Both the position numbers and the translations under genes were made by a program. Source: an uncultured Clostridium sp. (lineage in GTDB: Bacteria; Bacillota; Clostridia; Lachnospirales; Anaerotignaceae). Taken from it: a stretch of DNA of 5,078 nucleotides. Location of the stretch: positions 1-5,078 of the forward strand of contig CAMXTM010000179.1 of NCBI GenBank assembly GCA_947246775.1, written 5' to 3'. Of the stretch, positions 1 through 5,078 are shown in pieces (positions within the stretch are counted from its first letter, which is position 1; each line of letters begins with the position of its first letter). Below the pieces are notes generated by a model. That model worked only from the letters and a program-made list of their open reading frames with translations. It was not told the origin of the DNA and did not search any database.

Positions 1-1
1 A

Positions 2-208
2 ATACAATATGAAACAGCATTAGCTTATACAAGAGGAATTACAGTAGATGAATTACGTGCTGGATATAGTAAGACATCTACAACACCTTTGGGTAGAAGT
101 GGAAAATTAACAGAAGTAGCGGATTTAGTTTGTTATATGGCAAGTAAAAGAGCAAGTTATGTACATGGTGTAACATTTAATGTAGCAGGTGGAAAAACAA
201 GAGGTTAG
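2..208 (+). CDS. srlD: SDR-family oxidoreductase, probable sorbitol-6-phosphate 2-dehydrogenase (3' end only)
   Basis: Only the last 68 codons are in the window; the reading frame is open from base 2 to the TAG at 206-208. The fragment has the C-terminal signature of classical short-chain dehydrogenases: a TPLGRSGKLTEVADLVCYMAS segment-like stretch (residues 29-47 of the fragment: PLGR, then EVAD, then MAS), followed by ASYVHGVTFNVAGGKTRG, the usual 'G-(x)n-V-x-GG' end of the Rossmann fold. The catalytic Tyr-Lys and the NAD-binding glycines lie upstream, outside the window. SDR enzymes at this place in glucitol operons (E. coli SrlD, L. casei GutF) oxidise sorbitol 6-phosphate to fructose 6-phosphate with NAD. 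The substrate is inferred from the neighbouring glucitol PTS genes, because the fragment alone only proves the SDR family. Confidence 0.8.
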   Translation: MQYETALAYTRGITVDELRAGYSKTSTTPLGRSGKLTEVADLVCYMASKRASYVHGVTFNVAGGKTRG

Positions 209-238
209 TTTACTACTTTTGGTTATGGTATATATAAC
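209..238 (+). promoter_or_regulatory. weak candidate internal promoter before the regulator gene
   Basis: In the 74-base gap between the dehydrogenase and the regulator there is TTTACT (209-214), an 18-base spacer, and TATAAC (233-238). These match the sigma-A consensus at 4 of 6 and 5 of 6 positions. The region is so AT-rich that a match of this quality can arise by chance. If real, it would let the regulator and PTS genes be transcribed separately from the dehydrogenase. Confidence 0.25.
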
Positions 239-266
239 ATAATAAAAAGTATGAAAAATGTTTTTC

Positions 267-275
267 GGAGGGAGG
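267..275 (+). promoter_or_regulatory. ribosome binding site of gutR
   Basis: GGAGGGAGG lies 7 bases before the ATG at 283. It is a strong, nearly duplicated Shine-Dalgarno sequence and fixes the start of the regulator. It is immediately preceded by the inverted repeat GAAAAATGTTTTTC (253-266). Confidence 0.8.
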
Positions 276-282
276 ATACAAT

Positions 283-2220
283 ATGAATAACTATTTTGCA
301 GAAGATAGAAAATTTTTAATTATAAAGCTATTGCAGCAAAATAATGTAATTCCTCTTTCAGAATTAGCAAAAAGATTAGATGTTAGTACACGAACAATAA
401 GAAATGACATTAAATTGTTAAATGAGTTGTTAGAAGATACCGCTTTTATTGAAATGGAACAAGGAGATTGTTGTTTTTATATAACAGACCACTATGGATT
501 AGAGGAAAAGAAAATTTCTTTAGAAAAAATGCAAAGAGATTTTGATTCTCCTCAAAAAAGAGTAGCTTATATTATAAAAACACTTATGACAAATGATACA
601 CATTATTCTACAGAAGAATTAGCTTATGATATGAATTTGGGCAGAACAACACTTTCTAACGAAATTAAGAAGTTAAATAAAGTTTTGAAAAATTATCAGC
701 TTTCTATTGAAGGCACACAAAGTGCTGGTATTCGCTTAAAAGGTGAGGAATTTCAACTAAGACTTTTTATACTGGAGAACATTTATGATATGCTATATGA
801 TGGAGGAACAATACAAGAGAGTGTACAAGATTGTATTGCTGCATTATTTCAGAATTATGGTTTGGAAAGTACAACAGAAAAAAACTTTTTTCAATATGTT
901 GTGGTGTCAATAGATAGGATACAAAGTGGTCATAGCTTAACTTACATGAATGAAAAATTTTATACATTACAGGAAAGTAATGCTTGGAATATTATACAGA
1001 CAGTAACAAATAAGTTACGACCACTTTTAAACCAAGATTTTAGTATAGAAGAAAGGCTATTTATGACAATTCCACTAGCTGGTATGAGAACACCAACAGG
1101 TTTAGAAAATGTTTCTAAAATGGAATTAAAGCAAAATATTGAAGAAGTAATAGAAGAAATTATTGAAAAAATAGGATATGAATTAAATTTATATTTAAAA
1201 AAAGATAATTTGCAACAAGATTTCTATTATCATATTTCTTTTATGGTCAATAGGCTTCAGTTTGGCTATATGTTAAAAAATCCTTTAGCAGAGGAAATTA
1301 CCAAAAAATATCCTCTTGCTTATAAAATGGCAAAGATTGCAGTAAAAGTAATAGAAAAGTATTATGATGTTGTTGTGCCAGAAGATGAAGTAGGATATAT
1401 TACAGCATATTTTGGAGCTTATATACTAGAATATAGTGTTGTGCAACAAAAACCATGTCGTATTGCACTGATATGTAGTACAGGTAGAGGCACAGCAAGA
1501 TTGATTGCTTCCCAACTAAAAAGACTGTTGGACCATAATGCAGAAATGGATTTATATTCTGAGAAACAAATATCAGCGGAATTATTGGATACTTATGACA
1601 TTGTATTTTCTACAATAAAATTATCTTTTGAAACAAGAAAACAAATCATAAGAATTAAAGATATTTTTGATGAAAAAGAATTGTTACTACACATACAAAA
1701 AGTAAAATATCTTGAAAAAGTTGATTTTCTGGGAGAAGAAACAAGCGGCGTATCATTGATTGCTGCACTGTTAGAAGAAAATACATTTTTCTTGTTAGAT
1801 GAAAAAAAGGGGTACTTAGACAATACAAAAATGATGATACAGCACTTAATAAAACAAGGGCTAGTAGACAAAGAATTTGAGCAAAGAATATTAGAAAGAG
1901 AACAAAACTCTACAATGGTATTTGGACATAATGTTGCATTTCCACATACTGTTAATGAGCAAAAAGAGGGAAAATTAGTATTAGCTTTGGGGGTAAGCCC
2001 TAAAAAGTTAGCAAGTGAAAATGGGGAAGATGTACAACTGATATTTCTGCTAGCACTGCCGAAAGGTAAGGAATTAGATGATTCTGTATTAGTGAGAATG
2101 TATGATGAACTAATTTCAATTGCACAAAATGAAGAATATATAGAAGAAATTACAAAAGCAGAAAATTATAAACAGTTGGTACGGAGTTTTATAAAGTTAG
2201 GAATTGGAAATTTACTATAA
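283..2220 (+). CDS. gutR: PTS-controlled transcriptional activator, HTH-HTH-PRD-PRD-EIIB-EIIA (GutR/MtlR type)
   Basis: This 645-residue protein is a DNA-binding activator of the MtlR/LicR/ManR class, here presumed to control sorbitol uptake. Domains in order: an HTH_11 domain at about 6-60 (LSELAKRLDVSTRTIRNDI), an Mga-like second HTH at about 90-150, PRD1 at about 185-285, PRD2 at about 295-390 (VNRLQFG, then NPLAEEI, then VPEDEVGYITAYFGA), an EIIB-like domain at about 392-475 with Cys398 in CSTGRGTARL, and an EIIA Mtl/Fru-like domain at about 485-640 with His555 in GHNVAFPHTV. These modules are phosphorylated by PTS proteins and couple DNA binding to sugar flux. By my alignment, the phosphorylatable PRD histidines are replaced at three of four sites (Tyr205, Pro264, Tyr376) and only His317 remains. 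Length is usual for the family. The start is supported by a strong ribosome binding site. The target is inferred from the operon context; from memory, L. casei GutR holds the same position. Confidence 0.92.
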   Translation: MNNYFAEDRKFLIIKLLQQNNVIPLSELAKRLDVSTRTIRNDIKLLNELLEDTAFIEMEQGDCCFYITDHYGLEEKKISLEKMQRDFDSPQKRVAYIIKTLMTNDTHYSTEELAYDMNLGRTTLSNEIKKLNKVLKNYQLSIEGTQSAGIRLKGEEFQLRLFILENIYDMLYDGGTIQESVQDCIAALFQNYGLESTTEKNFFQYVVVSIDRIQSGHSLTYMNEKFYTLQESNAWNIIQTVTNKLRPLLNQDFSIEERLFMTIPLAGMRTPTGLENVSKMELKQNIEEVIEEIIEKIGYELNLYLKKDNLQQDFYYHISFMVNRLQFGYMLKNPLAEEITKKYPLAYKMAKIAVKVIEKYYDVVVPEDEVGYITAYFGAYILEYSVVQQKPCRIALICSTGRGTARLIASQLKRLLDHNAEMDLYSEKQISAELLDTYDIVFSTIKLSFETRKQIIRIKDIFDEKELLLHIQKVKYLEKVDFLGEETSGVSLIAALLEENTFFLLDEKKGYLDNTKMMIQHLIKQGLVDKEFEQRILEREQNSTMVFGHNVAFPHTVNEQKEGKLVLALGVSPKKLASENGEDVQLIFLLALPKGKELDDSVLVRMYDELISIAQNEEYIEEITKAENYKQLVRSFIKLGIGNLL

Positions 2221-2227
2221 CATTTTG

Positions 2228-2234
2228 AAAGGAG
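2228..2234 (+). promoter_or_regulatory. ribosome binding site that decides the gutM start
   Basis: AAAGGAG lies 8 bases before the ATG at 2243. An in-frame ATG at 2204 is inside the end of the regulator gene and has no Shine-Dalgarno sequence at a proper distance. This site therefore favours 2243 as the true start. Confidence 0.8.
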
Positions 2235-2242
2235 ACTTTGCC

Positions 2243-2707
2243 ATGAACTTTTGGTTAGTTGTATGTCTGCTGGGAGGCGGATACTTAGTACAATGTTTGT
2301 TTGGACTAATGCAGATGAAAGACTTTTCAAAAACATTCCGTCCCTTAAGAAAAATGGGTAGAGTGGCAATAGGTAGAACAAATGGGGGCTTAAGAGCAGG
2401 CGCAATTGTCATGTTTGCCATTGATGAAAACGGTATTATATTAAAAGGAAAAAGAATGATGGGAGTAACGGTTCTGGCAAAGTTTAAAGATTTTACTGGT
2501 TTTGAAGGAAAAGATATAGGAAAACTAACAGAATCTGATGTGGAAAAATTGCCAAAACCTTTGCGTAAAGCAATATTAGATGCTGTAATGAATTACAATA
2601 TTATTATGAGTGGCGGTGAAATTCCTCCAAGATTAAGTTTATTCCAAAAAATAGGACAAAAACTTTCTCCTAAAAAACCAGCAATGAAAACAAAAACAGA
2701 ATTGTAA
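2243..2707 (+). CDS. gutM: GutM, glucitol operon accessory activator
   Basis: This 154-residue protein belongs to the GutM family (E. coli GutM/SrlM, 119 residues). It has one N-terminal hydrophobic segment at about 3-22 (WLVVCLLGGGYLVQCLFGL), which probably anchors it in the membrane. The family core follows: KDFSKTFRPLRKMGRVAIGR (about 26-45), FAIDENG (58-64), and MMGVTVLAKFKDF (72-84). GutM proteins are known as positive regulators of glucitol operons and have no recognisable DNA-binding motif; the mechanism is unclear. The gene begins 22 bases after gutR, consistent with the two activators being co-expressed. Compared with E. coli there is an additional Lys/Pro-rich C-terminal tail at about 131-154. 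The start at 2243 was chosen for its ribosome binding site and because residue 1 then directly precedes the membrane segment, as in E. coli. Confidence 0.92.
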   Translation: MNFWLVVCLLGGGYLVQCLFGLMQMKDFSKTFRPLRKMGRVAIGRTNGGLRAGAIVMFAIDENGIILKGKRMMGVTVLAKFKDFTGFEGKDIGKLTESDVEKLPKPLRKAILDAVMNYNIIMSGGEIPPRLSLFQKIGQKLSPKKPAMKTKTEL

Positions 2708-2730
2708 GATAGAAAAGGAGTGTAAAGTTT

Positions 2731-3276
2731 ATGGATTATGTTGTTAAGTTTGCAGAAGGCTTTATGAATTTGTTTAGCACAGGTGCAGCGAATTTTATAA
2801 GTTGGGTAAGTGGAATTGTTCCAGTTGTATTGATGCTTTTAATTGCTATGAACACATTAATCAATTTGATTGGTGAAGAAAGAATCAATAAATTAGCAAA
2901 AGCATCTGCTAAAAATCCTTTGTTACGTTATATGGTATTACCTTTTTTGGGTGCATTTATGTTAGGTAATCCAACAGCACTTTCATTAGGACGTTTTATG
3001 CCAGAAAGATTAAAACCAAGTTATTATGCTTCAGCTTCTTATTTCTGCCATACATCAAGTGGTGTATTCCCACACATTAATCCTGGTGAAGTATTTATAT
3101 TCTTGGGTATTGCAGAAGGTATTTCTACATTAGGACTTAGTACAATGCCTTTAGCAATTCGTTATATGGTTGTTGGTTTGGTTATGAACTTTATAAGTGG
3201 TTGGGTAACAGATTTTACAACAGCATTTGTTATGAAACAACAAGGTATGGAATTAAGTAATGAATTGAAAATGTGA
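2731..3276 (+). CDS. srlA: PTS glucitol/sorbitol-specific IIC component
   Basis: This 181-residue integral membrane protein matches E. coli SrlA (187 residues) along its whole length, as judged from memory. Shared segments include LLIAMNTLINLIG (36-48), NPLLRYMVLPFLG (62-74), NPTALSLGRFMPERLKPSYYA (80-100), the CHTSSGVFPHINPGE stretch (106-120) and GWVTDFTTA (157-165). Hydrophobic segments lie at about 24-48, 65-80, 120-137 and 140-157. Together with the C-terminal domain of SrlE it forms the membrane channel that takes up sorbitol. The FPHINPGE motif is strongly conserved and probably lies in the substrate path, but this is inference. AAAAGGAG at 2713-2720 precedes the ATG by 10 bases. The gene ends with two in-frame stops, TGA then TAA. 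In Gram-positive naming it is gutC. Confidence 0.96.
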   Translation: MDYVVKFAEGFMNLFSTGAANFISWVSGIVPVVLMLLIAMNTLINLIGEERINKLAKASAKNPLLRYMVLPFLGAFMLGNPTALSLGRFMPERLKPSYYASASYFCHTSSGVFPHINPGEVFIFLGIAEGISTLGLSTMPLAIRYMVVGLVMNFISGWVTDFTTAFVMKQQGMELSNELKM

Positions 3277-3295
3277 TAAATAGATGATAAAATAA

Positions 3296-3303
3296 AAGGG
3301 GGA
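3296..3303 (+). promoter_or_regulatory. atypical ribosome binding site of srlE
   Basis: AAGGGGGA lies 8 bases before the ATG at 3312. It differs from AGGAGG by a G in place of the central A, so it pairs less well with 16S rRNA than the sites of the other genes here. It still fixes the start, which places the conserved IIB N-terminus at the beginning of the protein. Confidence 0.65.
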
Positions 3304-3311
3304 TAATCCAT

Positions 3312-4382
3312 ATGGCATATAGTGCAATTAAAATAGTAAAAGGTAGTGGCGGATTCGGTGGTCCATTAGTAGTATGTCCTGAAGAGGGAAAAGACAAATT
3401 AGTATATATCACAGGTGGTGGTGCAAAACCTGATATCGTTGATAAAATAGTAGAATTGACAGGCTGTGAAGCTGTAAACGGTTTTAAAACATCTGTTCCT
3501 GAAAAAGAAATATTCTTAGTCATTATAGACTGTGGTGGTACGCTTCGTTGTGGTATTTATCCACAAAAGAGAATACCAACAATTAACGTTATGCCAGTTG
3601 GTAAAAGTGGTCCTATGGCAAAACACATCACAGAAGATATTTATGTTTCAGCAGTTGGTGTCAACCAAATTAGTGATGCAAATGGAGAACCTGTCAATGC
3701 AGCAGCTCCAGGTTCTAAAATGTTAGGAACTGTTTCTGAAAGTACAGCTCCTAAAGCAGCAGCTCCAGCAGCATCAGAAGAAAAGAAAGACGAACGTCAA
3801 TTCAAATACAGCGCAGATAAAAAAGTATCTCAGACAATGGCAGAGGGAAATAAAGGTGGTCTTGTAACAAAAATTGGTATGGCAGCTGGTAAAGTTATAA
3901 ACACATTTAACCAAGCTGCAAGAGATGCCGTACAAACAATGATTACATCAATCATTCCTTTCATGGGATTCGTATCATTGCTTATTGGTTTGATTCAAGG
4001 TTCCGGTTTCGGTGACTGGTTTGCAAAACTGTTAATTCCATTGGCTGGTACAGGTATTGGTCTTGTAATATTAGGTTTCATTTGTTCTATACCATTTCTT
4101 TCTGTATTACTTGGTCCTGGAGCAGTTATGGCACAGGTAATTGGTACATTGATTGGTGTAGAAATTGGTAAAGGAAATATCAATCCAAACTTAGCTTTGC
4201 CTGCATTGTTTGCAATCAATACACAATGTGCTTGTGACTTCGTTCCAGTTGGTCTTGGTTTAGCAGAAGCAGAGCCAGAAACAGTAGAAGTTGGTGTTCC
4301 AGCAGTATTATATTCCAGATTTTTAACAGGTGTACCTCGTGTATTAGTTGGTTGGATTGCAAGTATTGGTATGTATGTATAA
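3312..4382 (+). CDS. srlE: PTS glucitol/sorbitol-specific IIBC component
   Basis: This 356-residue protein combines the cytoplasmic IIB domain with part of the membrane IIC domain, as in E. coli SrlE (319 residues). The IIB domain (about 1-120) contains [14 protein letters not shown] (6-19), [15 protein letters not shown] (31-45) and [20 protein letters not shown] (72-91). Cys74 in DCGGTLRCG is the likely phosphocysteine, with Cys80 also conserved. The C-terminal part (about 183-356) has hydrophobic segments near 208-228, 248-266, 270-285, 293-305 and 330-355, with conserved LGPGAV (267-272), LPALFAIN (296-303), CDFVPVGL (308-315) and SRFLTG (335-340). The two parts are joined by an Ala/Pro/Lys/Glu-rich linker (about 121-180) that accounts for most of the additional length. 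IIB receives phosphate from SrlB and passes it to sorbitol during uptake. In Gram-positive naming it is gutB. Confidence 0.96.
   Translation: MAYSAIKIVKGSGGFGGPLVVCPEEGKDKLVYITGGGAKPDIVDKIVELTGCEAVNGFKTSVPEKEIFLVIIDCGGTLRCGIYPQKRIPTINVMPVGKSGPMAKHITEDIYVSAVGVNQISDANGEPVNAAAPGSKMLGTVSESTAPKAAAPAASEEKKDERQFKYSADKKVSQTMAEGNKGGLVTKIGMAAGKVINTFNQAARDAVQTMITSIIPFMGFVSLLIGLIQGSGFGDWFAKLLIPLAGTGIGLVILGFICSIPFLSVLLGPGAVMAQVIGTLIGVEIGKGNINPNLALPALFAINTQCACDFVPVGLGLAEAEPETVEVGVPAVLYSRFLTGVPRVLVGWIASIGMYV
3699..3768 (+). repeat. 13-base direct repeat in the srlE linker
   Basis: GCAGCAGCTCCAG occurs at 3699-3711 and again at 3756-3768, exactly 57 bases (19 codons) apart and in the same frame. It encodes Ala-Ala-Ala-Pro twice (residues 130-133 and 149-152). 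It lies in the interdomain linker and may reflect a tandem duplication or simply the limited codon set of an Ala/Pro-rich hinge. Confidence 0.7.
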
Positions 4383-4406
4383 AATATAAAGTATAATAAT
4401 GAGATG

Positions 4407-4415
4407 AAAAGGAGG
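4407..4415 (+). promoter_or_regulatory. ribosome binding site of srlB
   Basis: AAAAGGAGG lies 7 bases before the ATG at 4423. It is the best Shine-Dalgarno match in the PTS part of the operon, consistent with strong translation of the soluble IIA protein. Confidence 0.75.
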
Positions 4416-4422
4416 AATTGAT

Positions 4423-4779
4423 ATGGCAGTAATTTATGACAACAAAGTAAAAGGATTAGGAGCTTGTGTATCAGAGTTTGAGGGAATGTTTATATTATTT
4501 GGTGATAATGCACCAGATACATTGAAAGATTATTGTTACACAATTGATGTAAACCCTATTAAAGAAGAAATTAAAGCAGGACAAAAAGCAGTAATTGATG
4601 GAAAAGAATACAATATTACAGCAGTTGGTGATGTTGTAATGAAAAATCTTGGAAATTTAGGTCATGTTACATTCTCTTTCACAGGAGAAACAGAAGCAGA
4701 TTTACCTGGTACAATTTATTTAGAACAAGCAGAAGTGCCAAAATTAGAAGTTGGAAGCACAATACAAATTGTTGCATAA
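4423..4779 (+). CDS. srlB: PTS glucitol/sorbitol-specific IIA component
   Basis: This 118-residue soluble protein matches the type-5 EIIA family (E. coli SrlB, 123 residues). Shared features are MAVIYDNKVKGLG (1-13), the FGDNAPDTLKDYC segment (26-38), YNITAVGDVVMKNLGNLGHVT (63-83) and EADLPGTIYL (91-100). It accepts phosphate from HPr and hands it to Cys74 of the SrlE IIB domain. The protein has only one histidine, His81 in NLGHVTFSF, so this should be the phosphorylated residue. The segment that carries histidines at 43 and 45 in E. coli reads CYTIDVNP here and has none. The gene follows srlE by 40 bases, is the last of the operon, and is followed by a terminator. In Gram-positive naming it is gutA. 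Confidence 0.95.
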   Translation: MAVIYDNKVKGLGACVSEFEGMFILFGDNAPDTLKDYCYTIDVNPIKEEIKAGQKAVIDGKEYNITAVGDVVMKNLGNLGHVTFSFTGETEADLPGTIYLEQAEVPKLEVGSTIQIVA

Positions 4780-4821
4780 TTGTAAAAAACGTTAAAGCAA
4801 AAATCCCAGTCTTGAAAAATG

Positions 4822-4855
4822 GACATCAGATAATTACTCTGATGTCTTATTTTTT
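4822..4855 (+). terminator. intrinsic terminator of the sorbitol operon
   Basis: A perfect 9-base-pair stem, GACATCAGA (4822-4830) with TCTGATGTC (4838-4846), encloses a 7-base loop and is followed by TTATTTTTT. It lies 42 bases after the srlB stop codon. The 42 bases between show no other gene or structure. Confidence 0.88.
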
Positions 4856-4874
4856 AATTAAAAAATAGAAATAA

Positions 4875-4902
4875 AAAAAGAACATCTTAAGATGTTCTTT
4901 TT
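4875..4902. terminator. palindromic bidirectional terminator between the operon and tRNA-Ser
   Basis: A perfect 28-base palindrome is centred between 4888 and 4889. The RNA stem is built on GAACATC/GATGTTC with A/T flanks and a TTAA loop. It has five T after the stem on the plus strand and seven on the minus strand. On the minus strand it begins 3 bases past the mature tRNA 3' end, so it is the natural terminator of the tRNA gene. On the plus strand it would catch readthrough from the sorbitol operon. Confidence 0.85.
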
Positions 4903-4905
4903 AAG

Positions 4906-4993
4906 CGGAGAAGGAGGGATTTGAACCCTCGCGCCGCGCAAACGACCTATACCCTTAGCAGGGGCACCTCTTCAGCCACTTGAGTACTTCTCC
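4906..4993 (-). tRNA. tRNA-Ser, anticodon GCU
   Basis: The minus strand folds as an 88-base class II tRNA. The acceptor stem is GGAGAAG (4993-4987) with CTTCTCC (4913-4907), and the discriminator base is G at 4906. The D stem is CTC/GAG. The anticodon stem TGCCC/GGGTA holds the loop CTGCTAA, whose anticodon GCT (4959-4957) reads the serine codons AGC and AGU. A long variable arm typical of tRNA-Ser follows. The T arm is GAGGG-TTCAAAT-CCCTC. The CCA end is not encoded, since CTT follows the discriminator, so it must be added after transcription. The gene converges on the sorbitol operon and has its own promoter and terminator, so it is functionally unrelated. Confidence 0.96.
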
Positions 4994-5030
4994 AAAAATG
5001 CCTAAATCAGAAAAATTTTATTAAATTGTT

Positions 5031-5044
5031 GTGCTCAACAGCAC
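5031..5044 (-). other. small stem-loop in the tRNA-Ser leader
   Basis: GTGCT and AGCAC form a 5-base-pair stem with a 4-base loop. On the minus strand this hairpin sits about 8 bases after the candidate -10 box, at the predicted transcript start. The rest of 4994-5030 is plain AT-rich leader. No T tract follows directly, so it is not a terminator. Confidence 0.45.
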
Positions 5045-5051
5045 GTTTAAT

Positions 5052-5078
5052 AGTATACAAAAGATATAATCTCTTGTC
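5052..5078 (-). promoter_or_regulatory. candidate sigma-A promoter of tRNA-Ser, cut by the window edge
   Basis: On the minus strand TATACT (5057-5052) is a good -10 box. Seventeen bases upstream are the last four visible bases, GACA (5078-5075), exactly where the end of a TTGACA -35 box should lie. If the next two minus-strand bases are TT, the promoter is TTGACA-N17-TATACT. It faces the tRNA gene, and the predicted start is near 5045. Confidence 0.6.

Noticed and set aside
222..238. GTTAT/ATAAC stem as a terminator after the dehydrogenase gene
   Set aside because: The stem is only 5 base pairs, nearly all A-T, and no T tract follows, so it cannot be supported as a terminator.
251..268. Catabolite-responsive element (CcpA site) before gutR
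   Set aside because: The stretch TGAAAAATGTTTTT lacks the central CG and the terminal CA of the consensus, so it is too weak to call. No better match was seen in the other gaps.
1593..1871. Open reading frame on the minus strand inside gutR
   Set aside because: It lies wholly within a well-conserved coding region, has no ribosome binding site, and its low-complexity Ser/Phe-rich product resembles no protein I know.
2204..2242. Upstream in-frame ATG giving GutM 13 more residues
   Set aside because: It overlaps the end of gutR, has no Shine-Dalgarno sequence at a proper distance, and would add residues before the membrane segment that the family lacks.
3230..3523. Open reading frame on the minus strand across the srlA-srlE junction
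   Set aside because: It is antisense to the conserved C-terminus of SrlA and the IIB domain of SrlE, with no promoter or recognisable product.
3532..3726. Plus-strand open reading frame in another frame inside srlE
   Set aside because: It is out of frame with the conserved IIB domain, lacks a ribosome binding site, and its translation is compositionally odd.
4392..4397. Perfect TATAAT just before srlB, suggesting an internal promoter
   Set aside because: No -35 box is found at 16-18 bases and no TGn extension. The predicted transcript would start inside or beside the ribosome binding site, so it is most likely chance in AT-rich DNA.
4906..4993. tRNA-Ser as an integration site marking a genomic island
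   Set aside because: No integrase gene and no repeated copy of the tRNA 3' end is visible in the window. The neighbouring operon looks like ordinary metabolic content.

Overview
The window is an AT-rich stretch typical of a low-GC Firmicute, most likely a member of the Clostridia. The evidence is heavy use of A/T-ending codons, AGA for arginine, strong AGGAGG-type ribosome binding sites, U-tract terminators and a tRNA gene without an encoded CCA. I cannot name a genus from the sequence.

Almost the whole window (1 to about 4855, plus strand) is one sorbitol (glucitol) utilisation operon. In order it holds the 3' end of an SDR dehydrogenase, probably sorbitol-6-phosphate 2-dehydrogenase; a PTS-controlled multidomain activator (GutR type); the membrane-anchored accessory activator GutM; and the three PTS proteins of the glucitol family, IIC (SrlA), IIBC (SrlE) and IIA (SrlB). 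The genes are closely spaced (22 to 74 bases), each with its own Shine-Dalgarno sequence, and end at a strong intrinsic terminator. From memory, this order matches the gutF-R-M-C-B-A operon of Lactobacillus casei.

The proteins form a closed circuit. Phosphate passes from HPr to SrlB (IIA), then to the IIB domain of SrlE, and then to sorbitol as it enters through the SrlA/SrlE membrane domains. The dehydrogenase converts sorbitol 6-phosphate to fructose 6-phosphate. GutR carries its own IIB-like and IIA-like modules and so can sense the phosphorylation state of the transporter and of HPr; GutM assists activation.

The right end (4875 to 5078) belongs to a convergent minus-strand unit: a tRNA-Ser(GCU) gene, a palindromic terminator shared with the operon, and a leader with a likely promoter cut by the window edge.

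I found no undescribed system; this is a recognisable sugar-uptake operon. The details worth checking are the loss of three of four canonical PRD histidines in GutR, a IIA protein with only one histidine, a long Ala/Pro linker in SrlE, a basic tail on GutM, and the truncated tRNA promoter with a hairpin at its predicted transcript start.
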